Translations under genes and position numbers: made by a program
Assembly (NCBI RefSeq): GCF_030077735.1
Contig: NZ_JASJEU010000024.1
Location: forward strand, 186,001 to 250,000
Direction: 5' to 3'
From: Gordonibacter faecis
Lineage (GTDB): Bacteria > Actinomycetota > Coriobacteriia > Coriobacteriales > Eggerthellaceae
DNA length: 64,000 nt
Shown here: positions 51,986 through 59,700 of the stretch, in pieces
Layout: every line of letters begins with the position of its first letter
How positions within the stretch are numbered: the stretch's first letter is position 1
The notes under the pieces: model-generated
Databases searched by the model: none
Told to the model about the DNA's origin: nothing
Seen by the model: only the letters and a program-made list of their open reading frames with translations

Positions 51986-52366
51986 TTACGCGTCGCCGCG
52001 AATTTCGCGTTCTGCGGCAAGCATGGACTCGTAGTTTTCTATCTTGTCATTCAGGCGGTCGAGGCCGGCTTGCATGTCGGCAATGCGTTGCTTCACCAAA
52101 TCGCGCTGCTCTTCCAGCAACGCCTTGCGCGCGGCGGCCGTCTGTTCACCCTGCTCAAACAGCGCCATGTATTCAATCAGCGCCTCGATAGACACCCCCG
52201 CGCCGCGCATGCACTTCACAAACTGCACGCGTGCGCAATCCTGCTCGCCGTAGTCGCGCACGCCACTTGTGTTACGCGTGACGTTGGGCAGAAGACCAAT
52301 GCGCTCGTAGTAGCGCAGCGTGTCGGCAGAAAGTCCGTAGCGCTTGCTCACTTCCGCAATTTTCAT
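51986..52366 (-). CDS. MerR-family transcriptional regulator
   Basis: The protein is 126 residues from ATG 52366 (MKIAEVSKRYGLSADTLRYY), with GGAGAGGAGCAGCC upstream. The DNA-binding helix-turn-helix and wing (ERIGLLPNVTRNTSGVRDY) are followed by a coiled dimerisation helix. The C-terminal effector part is short and has no metal-binding cysteines, like AdhR/NmlR-type aldehyde or stress sensors. The promoter just upstream has the 19-base spacer that MerR proteins act on. No separate target gene is adjacent. Confidence 0.9.
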   Translation of the reverse strand: MKIAEVSKRYGLSADTLRYYERIGLLPNVTRNTSGVRDYGEQDCARVQFVKCMRGAGVSIEALIEYMALFEQGEQTAAARKALLEEQRDLVKQRIADMQAGLDRLNDKIENYESMLAAEREIRGDA

Positions 52367-52390
52367 GGCTGCTCCTCTCCTTACGGCCCT

Positions 52391-52421
52391 ATTGAACCAC
52401 GTGGAGTGCACTCCAAGTCAA
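52391..52421 (-). promoter_or_regulatory. MerR-type promoter with operator in 19-base spacer
   Basis: On the minus strand TTGACT (52421-52416), a 19-base spacer holding the palindrome TGGAGTGCACTCCA (52415-52402), and TTCAAT (52396-52391). The motif CTTGACTTGGAGTnnACTCC is that of AdhR/NmlR-like MerR regulators. It points to autoregulation. Confidence 0.8.
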
Positions 52422-52447
52422 GGAAAATCATGAGGAAAGAAAGAACC

Positions 52448-52600
52448 CTACTGGTAGAAGTGGCGCGCAATGAAGACAACCACCACCATAAACGCAGCAG
52501 CAAGGAGCGAGCCCACCGAGGGCACGCCCGCTCGGCCCCGGTCGGGCACAGCAGAGGTGAGGTGCAGTTCGTCCACGCGAGTGTTGGGATTTCTGGTCAT
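52448..52600 (-). CDS. small single-pass membrane protein
   Basis: This 50-residue protein starts at ATG 52600 (MTRNPNTRVDELHLTSAVPD) with a strong AAGGAGGCGACGCGT ribosome-binding site. A soluble N-terminus is followed by one hydrophobic helix (VGSLLAAAFMVVVVFIARHF). No family is recognised. It is upstream of and oriented as merR, but the MerR-type promoter lies between them. Confidence 0.6.
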   Translation of the reverse strand: MTRNPNTRVDELHLTSAVPDRGRAGVPSVGSLLAAAFMVVVVFIARHFYQ

Positions 52601-52779
52601 ACGCGTCGCCTCCTTCGCTGGGTTGCTTCGTCCATTGTAGGAGCTTTCTGAGATCGCGCGCGCCGCTTCGCCGTGGGCGGCAACTTCGGCTATCATGAAT
52701 GGTTGCGCTGCCTTGAGCCCTTGCCGCCGGGCGCGCATATCAAACCGTTCACACGCAACGCAGAAAGCACGCACGCATC

Positions 52780-54867
52780 ATGATTATGCAGCTTGAACAT
52801 ATAGCAAAGTCGTTTGGAGGGCGCCAGCTCTTCCACAACGTGACGTTTCGCCTGGAAGAGTACGAGCGCCTGGCGCTGGTGGGCCCGAACGGCGCAGGCA
52901 AAACCACCCTGCTCAACATCATTTCCGGCCAGGAAGACGCCGACGAGGGCCGTGTGCTGTTCGCAAAGGGCGCGCGCGTGGGCTATCTGGAGCAGGAAGC
53001 CATCGAGATGGAGGATCAGCCCATCTTCGAGGAAGTCATGTCTTCCCAGGTAGAAGTGCTGGAAGCCGAGCGCCGCCTCTATAAATTGGAACACGAGCTG
53101 GGCGAAAACCCCACCGAGCAGCAGCTGGCGGCGGCGGGTCGGGCGCGCGACGCCTACGAGGTGCTGGGCGGCTACACCATTGAGGCGAAGGTGCGCAGCG
53201 TCATGTTCGGCCTTGGTTTCAAGGAAGACGATTTGCGCCGATCAACCACCGAATTCTCCGGCGGCTGGCAGATGCGCATTGCACTGGCGAAGCTACTCAT
53301 TCGCAACCCTGAGGTACTGCTGCTCGACGAGCCCACCAACCACCTTGACCTGGAAAGCGTGAAGTGGCTCGAAGGCTTTTTGCGCGGCTATGCGGGCACC
53401 GTCATTGTGGTCAGCCACGACCGCGCGTTCATGGACAACATGGTGGATCGCGTGGCCGAAGTGGACAACGGCCAGGTGAACCTCTACAAAGGCAACTACT
53501 CCGCCTACCTGCGCGCCCGCGAAGAGCGCCTGGAGCGCCTGCGCGCCGAGAAAGTAAAGCAGGACGAAGAGATTGCCCACATGGAGGCCTTCATCGAGAA
53601 GTTCCGCTACAAGGCCACGAAAGCCAAACAGGTGCAGGACCGCGTGCGCAAGCTTGAGAGGATCAAGCGCATTGAACTGCCCGAGGAAAAGAAGACGGTG
53701 CACTTCAATTTCAAGCAGCCGCCGCGCACGGGCGACGAGGTAGTGCGCGCCCGCAACCTGGTGAAACGCTACGGCGACAAGACGGTATACGACGGCTTTG
53801 ACTTCACGATGTATCGCGGCGACAAGATTGCGCTCGTGGGCCCGAACGGCGCCGGCAAGTCCACGCTGCTGAAGATGGTGGCCGGCGCGCTTGCGCCCGA
53901 TGCGGGCACTATCGACTACGGCGTGCACGTGACAAAGACCTACTACGCGCAGCATCAGTTAGAGGAACTGCACCCCGGCAACACCGTGTTCGAGGAACTG
54001 GACCGCGTGGCACCGGGCTGGACTATCTCGCAGGTGCGCACGCTTCTGGGCGCGTTTCTGTTTGTGGGCGATGACGTGGACAAACGCGTCAGCGTGCTCT
54101 CGGGCGGCGAGAAGAGCCGCTTGGCGCTGGCGAAGATGTTGGTGGCGCCGCGGCCGCTATTGTGCCTCGACGAGCCGACGAACCACTTGGACATTGCGAG
54201 CGCCGACATTTTGGAGCAGGCGCTCAAGGCGTTTGAGGGCACCATCCTGTTCATCACGCACGACCGGCACCTCATCCGCGGCGTGGCGAACCGCATTGTG
54301 GAGGTGGAACCCGGCCGCGTGACCAACTACGACGGCGACTACGACTATTACCTGTTCAAGAGCGGACAGCTGGACGGCCCCGCGCCGGAGGAACGCTCGC
54401 TTGTGGACGAGGTGATGGAAGAGAGCGCAGGCAGCAAGGCGGCCAAGAGCTCGAAGAGCGGCGGGTCGAAGACGGTGGTGAACGTGAACCGCCGTGAACG
54501 CGGAGGTTCTGCGGGCGCGAGCAAGGCTGCCGCTGTGGAGTTGACCGCGCCGCGCGAGAGCGCTCCCAAGACCAAAGAGCAGAAGCGCCGTGAGGCCGAG
54601 GCGCGCAACCGCGCCTACGCCGCGCTCAAGAACCACCGCAAGCGCATCGCCGAACTCGACCGCCAGATGGAGGCCGACAACGCGCGCATGGCTGAGCTTC
54701 TGGAAATGATGGCCGACCCGGACTTCTACATCAACGAGGACGCTTCATCGGATGCCGTGGCGGAGCACGCAAAGTTGAAGCAGCGGTTGGCCGCGGCGGA
54801 AGAAGAATGGTTTACGCTCACTGAAGAGCTCGAGGAAGAGATGGCGAAGCAGGCGGAAAGCTTGTAG
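52780..54867 (+). CDS. ABC-F family ATPase (ribosome-associated)
   Basis: This 695-residue protein has two ABC ATPase domains and no membrane segment. Walker A sequences are GPNGAGKTTLLN and GPNGAGKSTLLK, signatures FSGGWQMRIALAK and LSGGEKSRLALAK, Walker B LLLDEPTNHLDLES and LCLDEPTNHLDIAS. The interdomain linker (about 245-315) is the P-site tRNA interaction motif. A C-terminal coiled coil (about 600-695) resembles Uup/YfmR-type members. ABC-F proteins act at the ribosomal E-site in translation control or antibiotic protection; which applies is unknown. Confidence 0.95.
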   Translation: MIMQLEHIAKSFGGRQLFHNVTFRLEEYERLALVGPNGAGKTTLLNIISGQEDADEGRVLFAKGARVGYLEQEAIEMEDQPIFEEVMSSQVEVLEAERRLYKLEHELGENPTEQQLAAAGRARDAYEVLGGYTIEAKVRSVMFGLGFKEDDLRRSTTEFSGGWQMRIALAKLLIRNPEVLLLDEPTNHLDLESVKWLEGFLRGYAGTVIVVSHDRAFMDNMVDRVAEVDNGQVNLYKGNYSAYLRAREERLERLRAEKVKQDEEIAHMEAFIEKFRYKATKAKQVQDRVRKLERIKRIELPEEKKTVHFNFKQPPRTGDEVVRARNLVKRYGDKTVYDGFDFTMYRGDKIALVGPNGAGKSTLLKMVAGALAPDAGTIDYGVHVTKTYYAQHQLEELHPGNTVFEELDRVAPGWTISQVRTLLGAFLFVGDDVDKRVSVLSGGEKSRLALAKMLVAPRPLLCLDEPTNHLDIASADILEQALKAFEGTILFITHDRHLIRGVANRIVEVEPGRVTNYDGDYDYYLFKSGQLDGPAPEERSLVDEVMEESAGSKAAKSSKSGGSKTVVNVNRRERGGSAGASKAAAVELTAPRESAPKTKEQKRREAEARNRAYAALKNHRKRIAELDRQMEADNARMAELLEMMADPDFYINEDASSDAVAEHAKLKQRLAAAEEEWFTLTEELEEEMAKQAESL

Positions 54868-54868
54868 G

Positions 54869-54981
54869 GGCTTCTGATGGGGCATGCCCAGTCGCTCGGA
54901 CAGTCCTGGCTCGCACGAAACGCCCACTGGGCGTTTCGGCTCGTGCGGAACTCGCTTGGTGGGCACGCCCCATCAGAAGCC
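54869..54981. repeat. nested 22-bp inverted repeat between ABC-F gene and trmL
   Basis: The outer arms GGCTTCTGATGGGGCATGCC (54869 on) and GGCACGCCCCATCAGAAGCC (to 54981) differ at one wobble position over 22 bases. The inner arms CGAAACGCCC and GGGCGTTTCG form a second stem. It starts directly after the ABC-F stop codon. Confidence 0.85.
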
Positions 54982-55064
54982 AGGGAGATTTACGCTGCTT
55001 CGACATCGCTTCCTCGACTCTTCGCTCGCTGTGGGGAAGGGCGACCTGCTTGTAGATTTCAATA

Positions 55065-55130
55065 GGACAAGGGCTCTGCCCTTGCCGTCGGCCTCGTTTC
55101 ACCTGCGGGTTTAGTAGTGCCGACAGCCCA
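55065..55130. repeat. GACAAGGGCTCTGCCCTTGCC repeat, relative of the 33.2-kb element
   Basis: CAAGGGCTCTGCCCTTGCCG followed by TCGGCCTCGTTTCACC and TGCGGGTTTA matches the 33226-33275 stretch. It lies in the leader of trmL. Confidence 0.7.
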
Positions 55131-55149
55131 TCGGAGGGAGGGGTTAAAC

Positions 55150-55611
55150 ATGCTCAATATTGTGTTGGTAGAGCCGGAGATTCCTCAGAATACGGGGAAT
55201 ATTGCACGCACGTGTGCGTGTGTGGGGGCTCGGTTGCATGTGGTGGAGCCGATGGGGTTTCGCCTGACGCAGAAGCAGCTGGCTCGCGCTGGCTGCGACT
55301 ATTGGGATCAAGTGGAAGTCGTGCGCTGGGCCTGTGCCGATGCGTTCTTTGAGGCACATAGCAAAGACGAGTTGCACCTGTTCACGGGGCGCGCCGAACG
55401 CTCCTTTGCTGACGTCTCGTTTGGAGCGGACGCATTTTTGGTGTTTGGGCGCGAGAGCCGCGGGCTTGATGAGAGCATTCTCGATGCCTATGCCAACCGC
55501 TGCGTGCGCATTCCCATGCGCGAGGGACTGCGCAGTCTCAACCTGAGCAACGCCGTCGCCATAGCCACCTACGAAGCCCTCCGCCAACAAGGCTTCCCCA
55601 ACCTACTCTAG
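55150..55611 (+). CDS. trmL: tRNA (cytidine/uridine-34-2'-O)-methyltransferase TrmL
   Basis: This 153-residue SPOUT methyltransferase modifies the wobble ribose of tRNA-Leu. The start at ATG 55150 (MLNIVLVEPEIPQNTGNIAR) follows GGAGGGAGGGG. LVFGRESRGLDESI and IPMREGLRSLNLSNAVAIATYEALRQ are the SPOUT knot motifs that bind SAM. Confidence 0.95.
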   Translation: MLNIVLVEPEIPQNTGNIARTCACVGARLHVVEPMGFRLTQKQLARAGCDYWDQVEVVRWACADAFFEAHSKDELHLFTGRAERSFADVSFGADAFLVFGRESRGLDESILDAYANRCVRIPMREGLRSLNLSNAVAIATYEALRQQGFPNLL

Positions 55612-55628
55612 GGAGTGTGGCGCCGCAC

Positions 55629-55940
55629 TTAGCTGAGGTATGCAGCGACGCTATAGCCTGTTATTAAATACCAGGCGGTGGCGCTCAACAAAAAGATGAT
55701 CACGACCGCAGCAATGATATAGCCCCACCAGCCCTCAGGTGGTGCCTTTTCAATTGCCTTGTCGATAAAGACATTGAGCGTCGGGCTTTTTCGCATCAAA
55801 CCCTCAACAGGCTCCACCAGAACAGAGCACAGATGCGCAATCAGCAATAAGAGGGGAAAATAGAGTATGGCCAAGATGGCTGGGCTAGTGAGAATCGCCA
55901 CCCAATGGGGATTTAGTATACTTGTGAGCCATTCAAACAT
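55629..55940 (-). CDS. small membrane protein of unknown function
   Basis: The protein is 103 residues from ATG 55940 (MFEWLTSILNPHWVAILTSP), with GTGAGGACTACC upstream. Two hydrophobic spans (about 15-45 and 75-95) flank a soluble loop containing PTLNVFIDKAIEKAPPEG. I do not recognise the family. Confidence 0.65.
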   Translation of the reverse strand: MFEWLTSILNPHWVAILTSPAILAILYFPLLLLIAHLCSVLVEPVEGLMRKSPTLNVFIDKAIEKAPPEGWWGYIIAAVVIIFLLSATAWYLITGYSVAAYLS

Positions 55941-56076
55941 GGTAGTCCTCACTCTCTCACACGTGGTGAAGATACCTCGTATTTTACCACGTTTTCACGC
56001 AAAAGTCCTGTTCGTAAGGAGCAAAGCTCATTGCTTGGTGGGGCTATCACTTCAGTCCAACTACCAGCATTTACTC

Positions 56077-56110
56077 AAAAGAAAAGCCGGAAACGCGTGG
56101 TTTCCGGCTT
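56077..56110 (-). terminator. terminator of tRNA-Ile2
   Basis: AAGCCGGAAAC (56084-56094) pairs with GTTTCCGGCTT (56100-56110); on the minus strand TTTTCTTTT follows. Confidence 0.9.
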
Positions 56111-56121
56111 CAAGATATCTC

Positions 56122-56196
56122 TGGTGGGCCCAGCAGGACTCGAACCTGCAACCAAGGGATTATGAGTCCCCTGCTCCGCCATTGAGCTATAGGCCC
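56122..56196 (-). tRNA. tRNA with CAT anticodon, probably tRNA-Ile2
   Basis: Acceptor GGGCCTA/TGGGCCC, D-arm AGCTCAATGGCGGAGC, anticodon loop CTCATAA, T-loop GGTTCGAGTCC, CCA encoded. CAT could be Met or Ile2. The C4-G69 and C5-G68 pairs are TilS identity elements and favour Ile2, whose C34 becomes lysidine. Elongator Met cannot be fully excluded. Confidence 0.85.
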
Positions 56197-56336
56197 GCGC
56201 GCGAAGCGCTCGGCTATTCTATCCCAAATGGACGGGAAATATCAAACAGCACGCACTTCCTTCGCGAAAAAACACGTGACAGCGCAGCCAACAGCACCCG
56301 TCAACGCCCGAGCGCCGTCAGCGCAGTTCGTTCGCC

Positions 56337-57383
56337 CTAGTACACCATTCCCATGGTCTCGCGCACCTCATCAAGCGTGGCGTTTGCAATCTCGTTGGCG
56401 CGGCGGTTGCCCTCGTGCAGCACATCCTCGATATACGCCATGTCGCCCAGCAGTTCCTCGCGACGCGCGCGAATGGGAGCCAGGTAGGTGTTGACGCTTT
56501 CGGTGACGTACTTCTTCAGCGCGCCCGAACCGCCCTCGCCAATCTCGGCAGCGATGTCCACTTCTGTGCGACCCGTGCACAGCGCCGCCGTGGTCAGCAG
56601 CGCGGACACACCCGGGCGATTGTCGAAGTCATACGTGATGTTACGGTCGGAGTCGGTCTGCGACTTCTTGATGAGCTTCGCCGTTTCCGCATCCGTGGCC
56701 GAAAGGCTAATAGCGTTGCCATAGCTCTTCGACATCTTGCGGCCGTCGAGACCCGGAATAGCCGGCGCATCATTCAACAGGCCATCGGGCTCGGGGAACA
56801 CGTGTCCGTAGCGCTCGTTGAAGCGGCGCGCAATCTGGCGCGTCTGCTCGATGTGCGGCATCTGGTCCTTGCCCACGGGCACAATGTTGCCCTTGCAGAA
56901 CAGGATGTCGCACGCCTGGTGCACGGGATATGTCAGCAAAAGCCCCGACAACACGTGGCCCGACGCGTCCTGCTCGGCCTTCACCGTGGGGTTGCGCAAC
57001 AGCTCGGCCTCAGTCACAAGCGACAAGAACGGCAGCATGAGTTGGTTCAGCGCCGGCACCGCCGAATGCGTGAAGATGATGGTCTTCTCCGGGTCGATGC
57101 CGCAGGCCAGGTAGTCCACCACCATGTTGCGCACGTTGTCGGCGATGTGCTCGGTGGTGTCGCGGTCGGTGATAACCTGGTAATCGGCAATGATGATACG
57201 GCTGGTCACGCCCAGGTTTTGCAGCGCCACGCGCTCGCGGATGGTGCCGAAGTAGTGGCCCAAGTGCAGCCGCCCCGTGGGGCGGTCGCCAGTCAGCATA
57301 GTGTACTTTTCGGGATGTACGGGCAAGTCGGCGCGGATTTCGTCGGAGCGCTTGCGGCTGGCTTCGTAGCTGTCGATGCTCAT
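56337..57383 (-). CDS. trpS: tryptophanyl-tRNA synthetase
   Basis: This 348-residue class I synthetase starts at ATG 57383 (MSIDSYEASRKRSDEIRADL), with GAAAGAGATACTGCT upstream. The HIGH motif is HLGH (residues 40-43) and the KMSKS motif is GRKMSKSYGN. PVGKDQMPHIEQTR is also typical. It charges tRNA-Trp and so sets the signal read by the attenuator of trpB2 just upstream on the same strand. Confidence 0.97.
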   Translation of the reverse strand: MSIDSYEASRKRSDEIRADLPVHPEKYTMLTGDRPTGRLHLGHYFGTIRERVALQNLGVTSRIIIADYQVITDRDTTEHIADNVRNMVVDYLACGIDPEKTIIFTHSAVPALNQLMLPFLSLVTEAELLRNPTVKAEQDASGHVLSGLLLTYPVHQACDILFCKGNIVPVGKDQMPHIEQTRQIARRFNERYGHVFPEPDGLLNDAPAIPGLDGRKMSKSYGNAISLSATDAETAKLIKKSQTDSDRNITYDFDNRPGVSALLTTAALCTGRTEVDIAAEIGEGGSGALKKYVTESVNTYLAPIRARREELLGDMAYIEDVLHEGNRRANEIANATLDEVRETMGMVY

Positions 57384-57546
57384 AGCAGTATCTCTTTCGG
57401 TCGTGCGTACGGATTTCGTCGTCGCACCAGTATAGCGAATCATCCGCCGCCCTGGTCCTTATAATAGTGAGAGTGCGCGCAGAAAGAAACTTGAGCCCCA
57501 GGATGAAGGCGAACCCAACGCGGAATACGGCATCAGTTTCCGTCCC

Positions 57547-57576
57547 AAAAAAAATCGAACCCCCGAAGGGGTTCGA
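57547..57576 (-). terminator. terminator of tRNA-Asn
   Basis: TCGAACCCC (57555-57563) pairs with GGGGTTCGA (57568-57576); eight T follow on the minus strand. Confidence 0.93.
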
Positions 57577-57588
57577 ACAAGATTCAAA

Positions 57589-57663
57589 TGGCTCCCCGGG
57601 TAGGATTCGAACCTACAACCCTCCGGTTAACAGCCGGATGCTCTGCCGTTGAGCTACCGAGGA
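57589..57663 (-). tRNA. tRNA-Asn (GTT)
   Basis: Acceptor TCCTCGG/CCGGGGA, D-arm AGCTCAACGGCAGAGC, anticodon loop CTGTTAA (GTT), T-loop GGTTCGAATCC, discriminator G and encoded CCA. Confidence 0.93.
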
Positions 57664-57815
57664 ATGGAGCCGTGCGCTTTTCCTTCTCGGAACGCGCAAG
57701 TGAAGATTATACCGGAACACGTTCTTTGCGCAAGACCGAATTTTAGCAAGTTTTCAAGCAACTCCAAAACGGTCGACAGCGGGGCCCTCGCAAGACCCTG
57801 CTGTCGGTCTCTTCG

Positions 57816-59201
57816 CTACTGCAAGCCCTCAATGCTCGGAATGGTGGCGAAACCGGCGGCCAGTTCCTCGTCGGTGGGCACGTGGTCGGCCATGTCGCCG
57901 CGGTTATAGGCGTCGTAGGCTTTCATGTCGAAGTAGCCGGTGCCCGTAAGGCCAAAGAGGATGGTCTTTGCCTCCCCCGTCTCGGCGCAGCGACGCGCTT
58001 CCTCCATGGCTTGGAAGATGGCGTGGGCGCTCTCCGGCGCAGGCAGGATGGTTTCAAGCCGCGCGAACTCTACGGCCGCAGCGAAGATGTCGGTCTGGCG
58101 CACGGCCACAGCCTCCAGGTAGCCGTCGTGCTTGAGCTTGGATACGATGGGGCTCATGCCGTGATAGCGCAGGCCTCCCGCGTGATCAGGGCTTGGCTGG
58201 AAGCCGTTGCCCAGCGTGTACATCTTCGCGAGCGGACACGTGCGGCCCGTGTCGGCGAAGTCGTAGGCGAAGCGCCCACGCGTGAGCGAGGGGCAGCTTG
58301 CCGGCTCCACGGCCACGAAGCGCGTGTCAGGCCGCTCGCCGGTCAGCTTGTCGCGCATGAACGGCGCAATAAGGCCGCCCAAATTCGACCCGCCACCCGC
58401 GCAGCCAATCACAACATCCGGATACTCGCCCAGCTCTTCGAAGGCGGCGTAGCTCTCCAGGCCAATGATGGACTGGTGCAACACCACCTGGTTGAGCACG
58501 CTTCCCAGCGTGTAGCGGCCCTTGTTCTCGGGGATGTTGAGCGCGCGCTCAACGGCTTCCGAGATAGCCGTCCCAAGCGAGCCCGTGGAATCGGGATGTT
58601 CCGCCAGCATCTTGCGCCCGATCTCGGTGGTATCCGACGGCGAGGGCGTCACGCGGGCATCGAACGTCTCCATGATGTTGCGGCGGAAGGGCTTCTGCTC
58701 ATAGGAGCACTTCACCATGAATACGTCCAGGTTCAGCCCAAAGTGCGCCGACGCCTCCGCCAGCGCCGTACCCCACTGGCCCGCGCCCGTCTCGGTGGTG
58801 ATGCCGGTGAGGTCTTGCGCCTTGGCGTAGTACGCCTGCGCAATGGCCGAATTCAGCTTGTGCGAGCCAGACGTATTGTTGCCCTCAAACTTGTAGTAAA
58901 TCTTCGCCGGCGTGCCCAGTGCCCGCTCCAAGTTGTACGCGCGACACAGCGGCGAGGGTCGGTAGATGCGATACATCTCCAGCACCGGCTCCGGAATGTC
59001 GAAGTACGCCGTGTCGTCATCAAGCTCCTGGCGCACCAACTCGTCGCAAAACACGGGCGCAAGGTCTTCCGGTGTGGCAACCGCGCCGTTCGGCAGGCGA
59101 ATGGGCTCCGGCTTCTCCGGCATATCGGCCCGCAGGTTGTACCACTGCGTGGGAATTTGGTCTTCGCGCAGGTACAGGCGGTGCGGTGCGTTCTCGGTCA
59201 T
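57816..59201 (-). CDS. trpB2: tryptophan synthase beta chain-like protein TrpB2
   Basis: This 461-residue PLP enzyme is of the TrpB2 type, longer than TrpB1 (about 400). The PLP lysine is Lys115 in NNTSGSHKLNSA. ETGAGQWGTALAEASA, KCSYEQKPFRRNIMETFDA and the phosphate loop GCAGGGSNLGG follow. TrpB2 makes tryptophan from serine and indole without needing TrpA. No trpA or other trp gene is adjacent. It is preceded by a leader peptide and attenuator that respond to tryptophan, so a role in salvage of indole (abundant in the gut) is a reasonable inference. Confidence 0.95.
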   Translation of the reverse strand: MTENAPHRLYLREDQIPTQWYNLRADMPEKPEPIRLPNGAVATPEDLAPVFCDELVRQELDDDTAYFDIPEPVLEMYRIYRPSPLCRAYNLERALGTPAKIYYKFEGNNTSGSHKLNSAIAQAYYAKAQDLTGITTETGAGQWGTALAEASAHFGLNLDVFMVKCSYEQKPFRRNIMETFDARVTPSPSDTTEIGRKMLAEHPDSTGSLGTAISEAVERALNIPENKGRYTLGSVLNQVVLHQSIIGLESYAAFEELGEYPDVVIGCAGGGSNLGGLIAPFMRDKLTGERPDTRFVAVEPASCPSLTRGRFAYDFADTGRTCPLAKMYTLGNGFQPSPDHAGGLRYHGMSPIVSKLKHDGYLEAVAVRQTDIFAAAVEFARLETILPAPESAHAIFQAMEEARRCAETGEAKTILFGLTGTGYFDMKAYDAYNRGDMADHVPTDEELAAGFATIPSIEGLQ

Positions 59202-59265
59202 GATGGATCCCTTTCCTTCAAGCTCGTGCGGCGTCCCCGCCGCGTCGTATCCTTCCCCTCGCGCA

Positions 59266-59297
59266 CAAAAAAGAGCCCCCGGATCTCCGAGGGCTCT
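59266..59297 (-). terminator. attenuator terminator before trpB2
   Basis: AGAGCCC(T)CGG on the minus strand pairs with CCGGGGGCTCT, followed by six T (GCTCTTTTTTGTGCG). It lies in the leader, 65 bases before the trpB2 start, and not after a gene. Confidence 0.88.
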
Positions 59298-59339
59298 TCT
59301 GTAAGTATGTGCGGAACAGAAGCCTATGCGAGACCCGGG
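59278..59339 (-). promoter_or_regulatory. antiterminator pairing of the trpB2 attenuator
   Basis: CCCGGGTCTC (59339-59330) is complementary, with one G-U pair, to GAGATCCGGG (59287-59278), which is part of the terminator stem. The two structures exclude each other. The left arm begins two bases after the leader-peptide stop codon, so a ribosome that reaches the stop would cover it. Confidence 0.75.
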
Positions 59340-59340
59340 A

Positions 59341-59430
59341 TCAATGCCTTCTATTCCACCACCAAGCGCCGACCAGCAACGCGCAGAACACGAAGTCGGC
59401 GAACGCAGCTGTGTTGGCAGTGGCTAACAA
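59341..59430 (-). CDS. Trp-rich leader peptide of trpB2
   Basis: A 29-residue frame starts at TTG 59430 with GAAAGGA ten bases upstream and reads MLATANTAAFADFVFCALLV then GAWWWNRRH and stops. Three consecutive Trp codons (59364-59356) precede the terminator, as in trp leader peptides. A stalled ribosome at WWW would leave the antiterminator free. An ATG at 59440 in another frame is too close to the ribosome-binding site and has no Trp. The hydrophobic middle means a real small membrane protein cannot be ruled out. Confidence 0.72.
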   Translation of the reverse strand: MLATANTAAFADFVFCALLVGAWWWNRRH

Positions 59431-59700
59431 GTAAGGCCATTCCTTTCGGATGTCGGGTCACGACGGCCAGTATAGCCACAAAGCACGGCGCGCGCAAGGT
59501 GCCTTTCAGGGGCCATTTGGTGCGCTCGCGGATAAATATCTCGTTACAACAGCATTTTTGGCCCCGTTATTCGCTCCATTGTAATAAAGTATACGAATAC
59601 GTGACGCCATACGCTCGGGCGTGTGACGTGCGTAGGAGCCTAATGCTCAAAGGAGGGCCTCGCTCGTAAGCGAGGTTTTGAGGGAAGGAGACACCACCCT

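Noticed and set aside
57384..57546. T-box or riboswitch before trpS
   Set aside because: The gap is short and no T-box sequence, specifier loop or antiterminator was seen.
59438..59440. ATG as start of the trpB2 leader peptide
   Set aside because: It directly abuts GAAAGGA and its frame contains no Trp codons; the TTG frame with WWW fits an attenuator.
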